Assembly: GCA_019454045.1 (NCBI GenBank)
Contig: SKCR01023427.1
Coordinates: 124,001-188,000, forward strand
Length of the DNA: 64,000 nucleotides
Direction: 5' to 3'
Origin: Zanthoxylum bungeanum
Lineage: Eukaryota > Streptophyta > Magnoliopsida > Sapindales > Rutaceae
Shown here: positions 10,920 through 21,329 of the stretch, piece by piece
How the letters are laid out: the number at the start of each line of letters is the position of its first letter
How positions within the stretch are numbered: position 1 is the first letter of the stretch
The notes under the pieces: model-generated
Databases searched by the model: none
Seen by the model: only the letters and a program-made list of their open reading frames with translations
Told to the model about the DNA's origin: nothing
Program-made: the position numbers and the translations under genes

Positions 10920-13900
10920 TCATCCATCATGATCCATTAGTTGCCCATGCAAGACTGGCTGTTCTCCATCTGATTTCAAGCCAAAACGAGAATGAATTGT
11001 TGAAGTTACATGGGATTAAATGCAAACGTATATATTTAGCATCCGCAATGTATAAATGTTGTTATCTATAAACTTGATTTCCTTTGCACCATTTTGTGAT
11101 AATTAAATGTTTTGTCAGATTACGGGCTGTGTCTGTCTATGCATGTTGTCAAAGTCCATAGAAACAAAATTTGCAGTAAGCTGAAGAATAAATTGTTATA
11201 TGCATGACGCTCAGCTACTTTCGAATCAGTAAAAAATTGGAGAATGCAAAAGAAAATAGTATATACAAAGTATTTATTACCACTTTCACCATCAGATGCA
11301 TCTGCAAGTCTTGAAATCGCATCAATCAAGGCCTGCTCATGCTCCTGCATTAAATGATTACACAATGCTCAAGCTAGTGATGCCCAACAAGGATATATAA
11401 TAGAAACTGACTGGCATAGAACACTGATCTTACTTTTAGCATTTTCTTTGCTTTGACAAGCTCAAGGGGATCTGGATGACTAACATCAAAAAGTCTCTCT
11501 ACCTGTAAATGGTTAGATGATAAATGTTAAAAACGGACACAACAATAGATCAATTAATTGGCTAAATTCCATTGCATACCTCCTTTACTAGTGTCTCTGT
11601 ATTAAGTAATTCGATATCATCTGAAAGCTTTTCAATCCTATTTTGTGTGTCTGTAAATTCTTTTCTAAATTGACCCTGATCCTTTGCGGATCCACTCCCT
11701 TTACCAGAACCTGGTATACGACCACCACGGCCGAAAGATCTCTTAATTCCACGACCTTGGCCACCAAACCCTCCTTGATATGTTATGCCTGGGTCCTCAC
11801 CTTCCCACCGGATATCCTCATGAGAAATCTGTAATCAATAGGATAACAATATTTGTACTCAGCTGAACTCAATATTATCCTGTCTTGAGGAAACTTTAAT
11901 ATTCAGTAAACAAACAATTTTTTATAAAAAAGAAACTTAATTCAATCACTTGCATCTGCTTTGAACTCATTCACCCAACTAATCTAGCATTTCACCAAAG
12001 AAAGAAAGAAATACAATTTAATCAAATCTTAAATTGATCTAGTCCCAATTGAAAATCCAATCATGTTAAATGGGCCAAATGCAAACCAAAGTTGTTTTCA
12101 CTGTATTAGCACCACTAGAATTCACTCGCAACAAATGTAGTTTTAATGGGAACAAGAATAGTAATAGAGATTTCAACCACCGCTATATAGGATGGGAAAA
12201 TGACATGCACCTAGGATATGCACATAAAATTGATTTCTATCTAGTAGGGGTGTTCTTAGGGTCGGGTCACGGGTTTGCAAAATAAAAAATGTAATTTCGA
12301 GTCAGACCTAACCCGACCCGCAATTAATGATTTTTCTCGTTTTCTCTCTAATTAATTTATCATAATTTGGTTTAACTACAAATCATATCAAAATTATATC
12401 ATAAAAAATATAAATTATGCATTTTCCCGACCCGCGAGGGTTACATTTTAAATTTTAGGATTTCGGATCCTCCGACCCGCATGACTCGACCCGATCAGGT
12501 TTAATAAAATTTAAAAAAACCTGACCCGACCCGTGAACACCCAGACTATCTACTTCTTTAGCTTAGAGGCCTTAGACCAGCATGGAGTTTTTGAAAATTA
12601 TATGTTTACTTGAAGCAAACACAATGAAGTCAATTTAGATGTGTAGCAACCAACGATATTCCTACCAACTCTCCGGAAGCTAAAATCAAGTCTTGTGCAC
12701 CTTTAACCCTAACAGTAAGTCAAAGGAGTCTCCAAGGGGTGTGACTTGGTGGCAAAGGACTTAGAACTTGGTTGTCAGGTCGTGGGTTTGAGTCCAGGGG
12801 GTGCATTTCTTGTAAGAGTCTGGGTCAGCCGGGAGTTTTACCTGCTCCGCTTAAGTCAGAGTCGGGTGATTTGACGGCGGAGTTTCCAACGTTTCCAAAG
12901 AAAAGTCAAAGGTGCAAACCATAATTGGTAACAACTCGGCAATTTATGTAGGATGAAAGATATCAAATTTACAGGCTTCGAGATATTAAAATGGCTGCTG
13001 CACTAAGGAATTTGGCTGGGAAATGTGCAAGAACATTTACCTCTTTGACATTAACCCATTCCCAAGTCTCATTTGCTGTATTAATATCATAAACTAGAGC
13101 ATGTCGACCCTGTAAAGAGAGAAAATTAGGTGAGCGTGATAGAACAATCCACCAGTGCTACAATTTTTCATTACAATGCAATCAATTGTCAAAGAAAATA
13201 AATAAATTATATGAGGCAAGCCATTTTGCAACATGGATCACACCAAAAGGCACATCCCCTTTAGAATTAACCTCTATAGTCATCTATTTATTTATTTATT
13301 TTGAGAGAACACTTCATATCAATATATCATTAAAAGGAAAAATGACAAACATAGTCCAGTGAAGCAAAGGGCAAAGATAGGAGGGTCATGGGGGTGAGGG
13401 TTGAAAAACAAAATGACTTAATATATCAAAAACAAAGCAAACATTAGTAGGTAAAGGAAAAATGGTTGACCCTCTAGAATAAAACATAAAAAAATATATA
13501 TAAAACGTGCTTTGAACATACTTCGGTAGGGTTATAATCCGTGATGACGGCCTCGTAGAAGTTGTTGTCTTCAGGCCATCTTGTCCATACTTTCCTTCCG
13601 ATTAAAAGTTCAAATGTTGCTGCTTCAGCAGGATCATTTTTGGAAAGGGTACCAGAGGAACTGCGATTAACAAATGGCCTTTTTGGAGCAGGACCCAACG
13701 GAGGGTACTGCACGGAGTTCATCAAGGGTAAACTATGAAACGATTGCCCCTGTTAAAGGAAAAAATCAAAGAAAAGGAGGTCAATTTACAGTCTTCTTTT
13801 CTCTATCATTGCAAGTGATTGACATAATAATTTTTGTCTTTCCCTCTTAATCCAAAAGAAGCTCCTTAATTTGAAGGCAAAGATGGAAGAGGTTAAAAAG

Positions 13901-15730
13901 CAGTGTACTGTGTACACTATGACACTAAATGATAGTAAAGATACCGATTGTGATGTCTTATGTCTCTTGCGGGATGCTGAAACACTAGGGCTGGGCAAAA
14001 GATCATGAACAGGCTGAGATGTGGCAAGCCTGGCAGCTTGGTGTCCACCTGACTGTCTCCAATTCCTGATAAAATTATCCAAAAAATAACCTATTAAAGA
14101 CAAGTGACAGATTTCTTTACATATTAATCACTGATGCTAAACTATGAAACTCTCTCAACGAAGCACCCAACCTTATACTTTTGATCAGCTCATCACCATG
14201 GACCTTGGTAAGAAGCTCTCTGTGTTCATCATCTGACACTCTGAGCTCCTTCCGAAGTTCTGTTATCAAACCTTCCTTTTCCTGTAGAAGAGGCATATAA
14301 TGGGACAATATAACTAGATTGGCAGGACGCAATGATATATGACTATAAAAAGATAAGATAAAAATGCGAAATAATTACCCAAGTAATGGCATCTGCCTGA
14401 GCTTTAAAAGCCCGCAGCACGGCACAGTAAGCTTCTTGCTCAAGTTGATGAATTTGGACCTCTATGTCAGCATGCATCCTAGCTACGTCAGATCTTCCAT
14501 TTACAGCAAAACGGTTGCTTCCTGTAACTCTACTTTGATGTGGGAAGTGATCATCATCAGTACCTGCAATTATTTCAGATAAACCCTAAATATGGCAATG
14601 GCATAAGCATCTAAAGAACAGTAGGTGGTCTTCCAGTTCCAGAGCTCTAGTTTGCAGGCTTAAGATCCACCATATTATTAATATCTTTTAAGTATTCTCT
14701 CCATTTTCATAGGGAATGTAGAAGTTAGACAGAATGATTTATATATCCCAAAAGTTATAATACATTCAAAAACTACCTTGTTAGAACTGATAATTTAAGT
14801 AAGCCTGGACTCAGGCATAAAAAGTTAATTCAGAAGAAAGAAAATCAAATACCACCTTCCTAATATAAAGCAACTTGGAAAGAAATATCTCAAATCCACC
14901 TCCAGGTTTCTATTTCTGAATTCTGAGTTCTATAGTCAACTTTAGTTGTAAGTAATCCCTTCTCTCCGTTTCATGATCTCAATCTTAGATTTCTTAAATT
15001 TCTAGTAACTGATTCATTAGTTTCCGCATTCCATCACACTAATAGCCTTGTTTTATTCATTGTCCCTTGCGCCAAATAGTCCTACAATAAATTGTTGTTT
15101 TCTTCATCATTACCACAATATCCTTTTTCAGATTTCGATAACATTATGCGATACACCTTGGGAACATAGCCCACTGGCACAATCCAATTTATGGCAAAAC
15201 AATAAAACTAATTCCAAAACAGTTCCATAAAAACCGAAGTTACTTTTTAAAATTCTCTTCTTTTCCATTGACAGAATAACGAGCAATGCAAACATGTGTA
15301 AAAGATGTCCACAGACCGTCTCTTTAATCATTAGATACAATCAAACAATTTAAACTTTCAAATAGAATGTTCCTCACAATAACAAATCTAAAATCCAAAA
15401 TTGCATTGAGTATTTTTGTAACAATTACAGCACAAGAGCAATGAAGAAGCTAACATAAGAATTACAACACAAAGGGCAAACCAAGTTAAGCAGAAACAAA
15501 CCTAGAACAAACTTTAACCCTAACACAAAATTACCCAAAAGGGTTTCTTTTAAACCAATAATCAACAAAAACCCGAAACCCTAAATTCACAAACCAACCT
15601 CAAACACAACAATGCACACAATTGTTCAAAACTAAAACCCTAACCACGAACAAAATCACCAAAAATTGCACAAAATAACTCGAGTTAATCATAAAAGCTC
15701 ACCGCTACTATCGCCAACTTCATATTCCAT
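10920..15730 (-). CDS. EML: EMSY-LIKE protein (ENT domain plus Agenet/Tudor-like domain), complete, 10 exons
   Basis: Nuclear EMSY-LIKE protein; Arabidopsis members act in chromatin-linked defence and development. Exons, minus strand: 15730-15703, 14563-14379, 14281-14172, 14065-13945, 13749-13522, 13109-13041, 11828-11580, 11502-11434, 11344-11281, 10969-10920. They total 1173 nt (390 residues), and every junction is GT-AG with matching phase. Residues 1-70 start [20 protein letters not shown] and lead into the ENT domain ([20 protein letters not shown], then [19 protein letters not shown]), roughly residues 30-107. The Agenet domain (about residues 194-247) contains [20 protein letters not shown] and [18 protein letters not shown] Gly/Arg-rich stretch and a C-terminal coiled coil ([20 protein letters not shown]) follow. 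The N-terminus resembles the EML3/EML4 subgroup from memory. The large intron 11829-13040 holds a MITE and a SINE. Confidence 0.93.
12245..12545. mobile_element. hAT-type MITE in the EMSY-LIKE intron
   Basis: Starts TAGGGGTGTTC and ends GAACACCCAGA. Flanks are CTATCTAG (12,237-12,244) and CTATCTAC (12,546-12,553), a 7/8 match to an 8-bp hAT target duplication. The body has GGGTCGGGTC-like and CCCGACCCG-like runs arranged as an inverted repeat. Non-coding. Confidence 0.8.
12733..12900 (+). mobile_element. tRNA-derived SINE, copy 1
   Basis: A box-like TGACTTGGTGG near 12,738 and B box-like GGTTTGAGTCC near 12,785 are followed by the family body (CATTTCTTGTAAGAGTCTGG, TTTTACCTGCTCCGCTTAAG) and a TTTCCAACG-type end. 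Related copies lie at about 18.3, 19.8, 42.9 and 43.7 kb. Confidence 0.75.
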
Positions 15731-16533
15731 AAGAAGTATCACCCGAAAAATCTATTTTTTTGTCAACGAAGCACGCCAAGGAATCAAAAGATAATCTTTC
15801 GCGCAAAATTCACGAGCTGGAGCTGAAAAGCGGGTAAATAGAAAAAGAGAGTCAAAGAAATTTAATGAATTGTACTGGTAACATTAAAAGATTGTTTGTG
15901 TTTTATTTAATTGAGAATAAATATCAATTTTTTGAATTATTTGTCAAATGAGAGGGGTTTTATTTTATATAGAGATTGAAATCTGTTCGCGAGGGAGGAG
16001 GAGGAATTTGCACTTCAGGTTTTATTTATTATTTTTATTTTAATTTTTTTTACAAATTTTGTTCAGTGGGTTTTGGGACACGTGTAGTCTTGTAGACCCC
16101 CTTTTTTTTTTTTTTATAAAAATAAACGAACTAATGACATTTAGGATTCCCGTATTATTATGATTTCTCGTGTATGGCAAACGTTTGTTTGGTTGTATCA
16201 GATAGGTCCCTTTTCTCAATGAAATGACTGAAATATCCATTTTAGTGTTAAAAGTTACAGTCCAAATTGTATTTCGCTTAGTTAATCATTGGTAATTAAA
16301 TGACTGAAATATCAATAGTCCCAAAAAGCAGCGCTGAGTGGTTTTCAAATAGCTTATTTGTAATACCGTGAGAAATAAGGGGATAAAATTGAATTTGAGT
16401 TTTGGCCCCTCAATTATCTTTAAAATTGTTTTAAAAGACCTGACGAGATGATTTTCAAATAATTTTCTTCAACTGTCCACTCGAATTCGAATCATTAGGA
16501 GGTATGAGATAAACAAATTGATTTAGATTTTAC
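15731..16533. other. EMSY-LIKE upstream region, no further gene seen
   Basis: Holds the 5' UTR and promoter of the EMSY-LIKE gene on the minus strand, then AT-rich sequence with a T run near 16,100. No TATA box could be assigned with confidence. Confidence 0.5.
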
Positions 16534-17057
16534 TAGGGGTGTGCACGGTTTCGGTTTAAACCGTAATCCAACCTGAACCGCATCAACCCGAACCGAACCG
16601 CGCGGTTTGAAAAAATATTGAAAATGAATTTGGGTCAGTCTGAACCGAACCGTAAATTTTGGGTCGGTGGGCGGTTTTAACCCAAACTGCGACCCGAACC
16701 GCACAAACCACAAATTGTTACCTGAACCGCCTAAACCGCCAACTCATGTTCAAATTATACATTATTTTATATTTTTCTTCTTCTTAAACCATGACATTTA
16801 TGATATTTAATGATCATATGACAATATGCAATGTATAAATGAAAATCATGTATTCTTTCTCTTCAATTATTAAGTGTAAACACAAAAAAATTTATTTAAA
16901 AAATTTCTAATCCAAACCGCCGGCCCGAACCGCCTAAACCGTCGCGGTTTTCCTTATCAAATTTGCGGTTTCGGTTCTGATTTCTCAAATCGCAAACCCG
17001 CGCAGTTTAAAGCGTAAAACGAAAAAACCGACCCGAACCGCACCGCGAACACCCATA
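16534..17057. mobile_element. hAT-type MITE with perfect 8-bp target duplication
   Basis: Starts TAGGGGTGTGCACGG and ends CCGCGAACACCCATA. GATTTTAC occurs at 16,526-16,533 and 17,058-17,065. The subterminal parts are rich in GAACCG / CGGTTT words in inverted orientation around an AT-rich centre. No coding capacity. Confidence 0.88.
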
Positions 17058-17378
17058 GATTTTACCCCACCCTCAAAGTCTTACCTTTATAAAAAGATGG
17101 AAAAATTTAAAAAAATCAAAATATAAGGACTATTAAAATAAAATTATTCTAAGTTGGATTTCAAATATTAAAAGCGAGTAAAAATTCTGTCTTTCAAATA
17201 TTACATATCACATTAGTTTGAATAGGCAATGCGCTAACAGGTAAAAATTGAGTATACATCTCATATTATCTCAAATTAATAAATAAATAAAAGATGTAGA
17301 AAGCCTGTATCCTTTTAAATGTTTAATTATCATTCTAATCCATGAGCTGAGATAAGTTGTATTAAAAGTTTTTACACA
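17058..17378. other. AT-rich intergenic stretch
   Basis: Lies between a hAT MITE and a Helitron. No gene or clear repeat seen. Confidence 0.5.
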
Positions 17379-17810
17379 TCTATTTAATAAAGGAGAATGG
17401 TGTTTGAGGAAAGAGAGTGTATCAAACGGCTCTCTTTATGTGGCTTAATTGACGGCCCAGATCATTTCATTGGTAATTGGAGGAAAGAGAGTGAATTGAT
17501 TGATGGAAATGGTCAAAAAATTTCAAATTTTCAAATTAAAAAATAGAAAGTTAAAATAAAATCATTTGATTAAAAAATAAAATCATTTAATTCTGTAACA
17601 CCGTGCTGTAGGCACGGGCAAATACTGTAACACCGTGCCTAGGCCAAATACTGTAACATCGTGCCGTAGGCACGGACATCATTTAATTAAAAAATAAAAT
17701 CATTTAATTCTGTAACACCGTGCCGTAGGCACGAGCAAATACTGTAACACCGTGCCGTAGGCACGGGCCAAATACTGTAACATCGTGCCGTAGGCACGGG
17801 CAAAAACTAG
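17379..17810 (+). mobile_element. Small non-autonomous Helitron with multiplied 3' hairpins
   Basis: The left end is TCTATTTAATAAAGGAGAAT preceded by A (17,378). The right end is a CCGTGCCGTAGGCACGG stem-loop, GCAAAAA and CTAG, followed by T (17,811). That matches Helitron rules: TC start, hairpin plus CTRR end, insertion between A and T. About six copies of the roughly 33-bp CTGTAACACCGTGCCGTAGG hairpin unit occur at 17,595-17,810. No helicase is encoded. Confidence 0.8.
17595..17810 (+). repeat. Tandem hairpin repeats at the Helitron 3' end
   Basis: Two groups of three units, separated by a repeat of CATTTAATTAAAAAATAAAA. Each unit carries CCGTGCC-GTA-GGCACGG or a close variant. The last unit is the terminal hairpin. 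Confidence 0.85.
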
Positions 17811-18319
17811 TGTTTTAATAATAATACACTATTAAAATTTATTTACATTTAAATTATAATATAAATATTTATCATAATCTAATACAAAAATCAGCTCAAA
17901 CACCCAATCCAATTCTTATATAAGTACTTTTCAAAAAAATAAAAATAAAAATCTTATATAAGTTTTCATTTCTCCCGAGGTTGACTGAAGTTGCTGAAAA
18001 TTTTGTTGGAGAAAAGTTATGTTAAGTAATTCATAAAAGACGTGAAATAAAAGTAATATTAAGAACAAACTAGCTAAACATTTTGTATTTATTTTAAGAT
18101 ATATTTTTTATTTTACTTTTTATTGAAATTTCAAATATAGATTTTAATATCTTTTTTTTGCATTGTAAATGAGCTTTTTTTTCCCACAGATTAGGATATT
18201 ATCCTTACGTGAGTTTATTAATTCAACCTTAGAAATATCATTTAACACCTTAATACATCAAGAAAATTGTTATTTTTATAAATATAGTATATCACATTTA
18301 TTATTTAACATTTTCTTAG
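17811..18319. other. AT-rich intergenic stretch, nothing supported
   Basis: No coding sequence or clear repeat seen. Confidence 0.5.
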
Positions 18320-18485
18320 CATGATTTGGTGGTGTATATAGAGTTCAAGATCTCACATTAAGGTATTAGGTTCGAATCCAGATAATACATTTTTTGTAAG
18401 AGTCTTGGACAGTTGGAGATTTTACATGTTCCGCTTAAACCTGAAATAGATGATTTGACAATAGGATTTCCAACAATTCCAATAT
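18320..18485 (+). mobile_element. tRNA-derived SINE, copy 2
   Basis: Contains a perfect B box GGTTCGAATCC at 18,369-18,379 and an A-box-like ATGATTTGGTGG upstream. The body (TTTTTGTAAGAGTCTTGGAC, TTTACATGTTCCGCTTAAAC) matches the other copies. The end TTTCCAACAATTCC adjoins an AT microsatellite and the next MITE. Confidence 0.8.
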
Positions 18486-18492
18486 ATATATA

Positions 18493-18817
18493 TAGACCCG
18501 GCCGGCGGTTCGGTTCCGATTCCGGTTCCAACCTTTTTTTTTTATTGAAAATACAAATTTGAGATTGATAAATCAATATAATTTAAAATTATGAATTAGA
18601 ATTTATTACATTACATAATTACATTAAATTGTAAATAAAATTCTTATCTAATATATATATATATATATATAAATTTTTAACCGTTCCAACCGGTTCGGCT
18701 ATGGTAGGAACCATAATCGAACCGATTAGGTTCTGGAACCGGAACCGGATTCTGACCGGTTCGGTTCCTATTCGGTTCCGGTTCCGAACAGGAACCTTAG
18801 CCAGGTGCCCAGGTCTA
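18493..18817. mobile_element. hAT-like MITE, TAGACC family, copy 1
   Basis: Starts TAGACCCGGCCGGCGGTTCG and ends GCCCAGGTCTA, with GGTTCCG / CGGAACC words on either side of an AT-rich centre. Both flanks are TATATATA, so the target duplication is plausible but not informative. Same family as 32,310-32,846. Confidence 0.72.
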
Positions 18818-19731
18818 TATATATATTAGAAACATGAAATTAATATTTCGCTGACAAGCCAGCTAGCTACTTAGAGTAAAAATTTCGATGGCCACATGCT
18901 AACTAAAATAAACAATGCATGCAGATCTTTGATTTCAAAACAAATCTGGGATTTCCACAGATTCCAATTATAAAAACTTCGCAGGAAAAAAAATTGGAGA
19001 TTAATGGACTTAAAAATCTTATGAATAACAAGTAATTGAAGACCATGATTAGGATGCACGTGTTTAATCACATGATGAGTAGGTGTTTTAGGTATGGCAG
19101 ATCCTGACATTTTCGAGATGTTGATGAAATTTGAGACTCTCGAACATAGTATAATATTATATTAAAATAATTTAGAGTAATTGATAATTAAATTATTTGG
19201 AACTATAATAAATAGAAAATCAGGGAGCTATAAACTCAACTCTAAACCGCTCATGTTCAAGGCCATATCTGATTTTAGGATTGTGATTAAGTTGTTTGTT
19301 ATTATAATTAGAAAATTAATTTTTAAAAAAAAAAAAATTACAATCAATAATCATAATTTTTTAATCATTAACCAAAACACTTAAAACAATATTTTGAATG
19401 ATAATCCAAAATGCAATTTTATTATTTCACGGATTAAAACATGTATATTTTTAAACAGGGCTTAAGTCATCAAAATCAGCCGTAGTACTAAGATAGTCAA
19501 TTCAATATCACATGATACTTGACTTTTCTAAGTTCGAATTACATGACTAGGATTATACATTAATTTATTAATTAGCATAGCCCATTAGTGTAATAATAAA
19601 TCAATTTGAATATTGGATTAAATGCGGTATTTATAAAATACGGATCCTTAGTTAACAAATTTATTGATTTTTTCTTTTTTGTTCTTTAGTGCATATATAT
19701 ATATAATATATATATATAAATATAATTGAAA
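18818..19731. other. AT-rich intergenic stretch, no gene seen
   Basis: Short open frames here (for example near 18,870-19,110) have no recognisable protein features and biased A/T codons. Nothing else supported. Confidence 0.5.
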
Positions 19732-19890
19732 TCGTTGGAAACACACCGCCAAACCATTCATTCCAAGTTTAAGCGGAGCAGGTAAAACCCCGACCGTCCC
19801 AGGTTCTTACAATAAACGCACTCAATGGATTCGAACACATGACCTCAATGTGAGATCTTGAGCCATATACCACAAAGTCACGTCCATTGG
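19732..19890 (-). mobile_element. tRNA-derived SINE, copy 3 (reverse)
   Basis: Reverse complement of the family. GGATTCGAACAC near 19,829 is the inverted B box region, TTTAAGCGGAGCAGGTAAAA the inverted body, and GTTGGAAACACACC the inverted 3' end. Confidence 0.75.
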
Positions 19891-20051
19891 AGACAATATA
19901 AATTTTAATATGCTAAAAGACAAACAACACTGTATTGAAACATGTGTTTTTTAATATTTTTAATTTGATTTAAACTTTCGGATCTTCATAATTTCAAACC
20001 GCTTTCATCTCATCATATATTTTGTTCTCTCCCCTTCACTGAAACCAACTC

Positions 20052-20339
20052 ATGAAGATGATCACTTGTAAAACCTTCACTGCTTTCATTTCTCTGATTC
20101 TCATTTCCTCTTCATTAATCTGTTTATGCAATAGTAGTAATCAGAGTAATAATAATATTATCATATCAAGAAAGCTGCTGGTCATTTCAATGGCTTCATC
20201 AATTTCTTCAGAAGTAAAAAAGTTTATCAATATTAATGGAGGAGCCATGAAAGAGCTGCCCAATAAAGCTTTGAAGCAAAGCCTGAGGAAAGCTCCGCCT
20301 AGTACTTCAAATCCTATTCAGAACAAGCATAAAACTTGA
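20052..20339 (+). CDS. Small secreted protein, likely peptide-hormone precursor
   Basis: A 95-residue protein. Residues 1-27 form a convincing signal peptide (hydrophobic FTAFISLILISSSLICLC), so entry to the secretory pathway is expected. The middle is a variable Asn/Ser-rich and basic stretch, and the C-terminus is LRKAPPSTSNPIQNKHKT. A signal peptide, a variable spacer and a short Pro/Ser/Asn-rich C-terminal motif after basic residues is the layout of plant signalling-peptide precursors. The motif recalls CLE and IDA-like peptides (PPS, NP, N) but fits neither consensus well, so I give no family. The first in-frame ATG of the sequence is used; a second Met lies two codons on. A copia element begins 47 bp after the stop codon. 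Confidence 0.7.
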   Translation: MKMITCKTFTAFISLILISSSLICLCNSSNQSNNNIIISRKLLVISMASSISSEVKKFININGGAMKELPNKALKQSLRKAPPSTSNPIQNKHKT

Positions 20340-20386
20340 GCCCCATCGATTTCCCAGATCGATCTCATCAAGACTGGATATATAAT

Positions 20387-20662
20387 TGTTGGTTGCCAGT
20401 CAACCTTCTCCACCGAAAGCAAAAGGAGAAGCTGGCAGTGAGTAGGCAAACCGCGTGGCACTGTTCACGCGGTTTGCCAACTATAAAATGAGTGCTTCTG
20501 AGTCCATTAATAGTATCCCAATGTGTGTGTGTAGAGAGTAGAGAGTGTAGTGAGGTTTTTTGTGAGTTTCTTGTTTTGTAAACTTGTGTATTATTCTTGG
20601 TAGTAATAATACAATTCGGTTTTTCCTCAAACACTTCCTAAAGTGATCGTGTTTTCACAACA
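20387..20662 (+). repeat. 5' LTR of copia 2
   Basis: Perfect 13-bp inverted repeat GGCAAACCGCGTG (20,445-20,457) with CACGCGGTTTGCC (20,466-20,478), followed four bases later by TATAAAA (20,482-20,488). Confidence 0.95.
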
Positions 20663-20844
20663 AGTGGTATCAGAGCTTTGGTTTGCCATTGGGATCGAAA
20701 AACCGGTGACCGGAGCTTGGTTCGGAAAATTCGAGTTCCGGGAAAGTTGTCAAAAATTCAATTTGAGGGTACCATCAGCTAGATCACGTCGAGACGAGCA
20801 CGGTGGTATTTTCCGGTGACCGAACCGACGTCCCAGCACCCCTC

Positions 20845-21118
20845 ACGCGCCTCACGCGCCGTCCAGAGGACTCTTCACGCGCCCCCACGCGCACAACGCG
20901 TCCTCACGCGCGAACCGAGGAATAAGACGCTGACGTGTCGCCACATCAGCCGCCACGTCAGCGCACGTGGCTGCCACGTCAGCATACGGGTCCCACACTG
21001 CCACGTCAGCTTGCCACGTCAGCACGCCACGTCACCTTGCCGCGTCAGCTGCCACGTCATCTGCCACGTCAGCAAAGCGGGTCCCATCTGCCACGTCAGC
21101 ACTGCCACGTCAGCAGCC
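20845..21118 (+). repeat. Copia 2 leader repeats: CTCACGCGCC then about 12 CCACGTCAGC units
   Basis: A cluster of CACGCGCC motifs is followed (about 20,939-21,118) by roughly twelve spaced copies of GCCACGTCAGC or one-base variants. Each contains an ACGT core. The short frames over it are repeat artefacts. Confidence 0.85.
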
Positions 21119-21329
21119 TGGTAAATTTCATTTTGCCCCCTGAAGTTTTGAAATTTACAGTTTTGCCCCAGAAGTTTTAGGAATTTACAAATCAGCCCCT
21201 GTGTCGGATTTAGACCAAAGAAGTGTCTATTCCACCATTTTCGACCGTTCCGGACGCAACGGTGACCTCGGATTTGTGAAATTCAGACCCGATTTTAGGG
21301 TATTCCCATTTTAAAATTTAAAACTTAAA

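Noticed and set aside
17595..17810. CRISPR-like array (about 33-bp repeats with short spacers)
   Set aside because: Units are contiguous hairpins without unique spacers, in plant DNA, and end in Helitron-type CTAG.
18369..18379. A tRNA gene (perfect B box)
   Set aside because: No cloverleaf can be drawn; it is the promoter remnant of a SINE.
20816..21180. Pro/Arg/His-rich frames upstream of copia 2 gag
   Set aside because: Translations of the CACGCGCC and CCACGTCAGC repeats.
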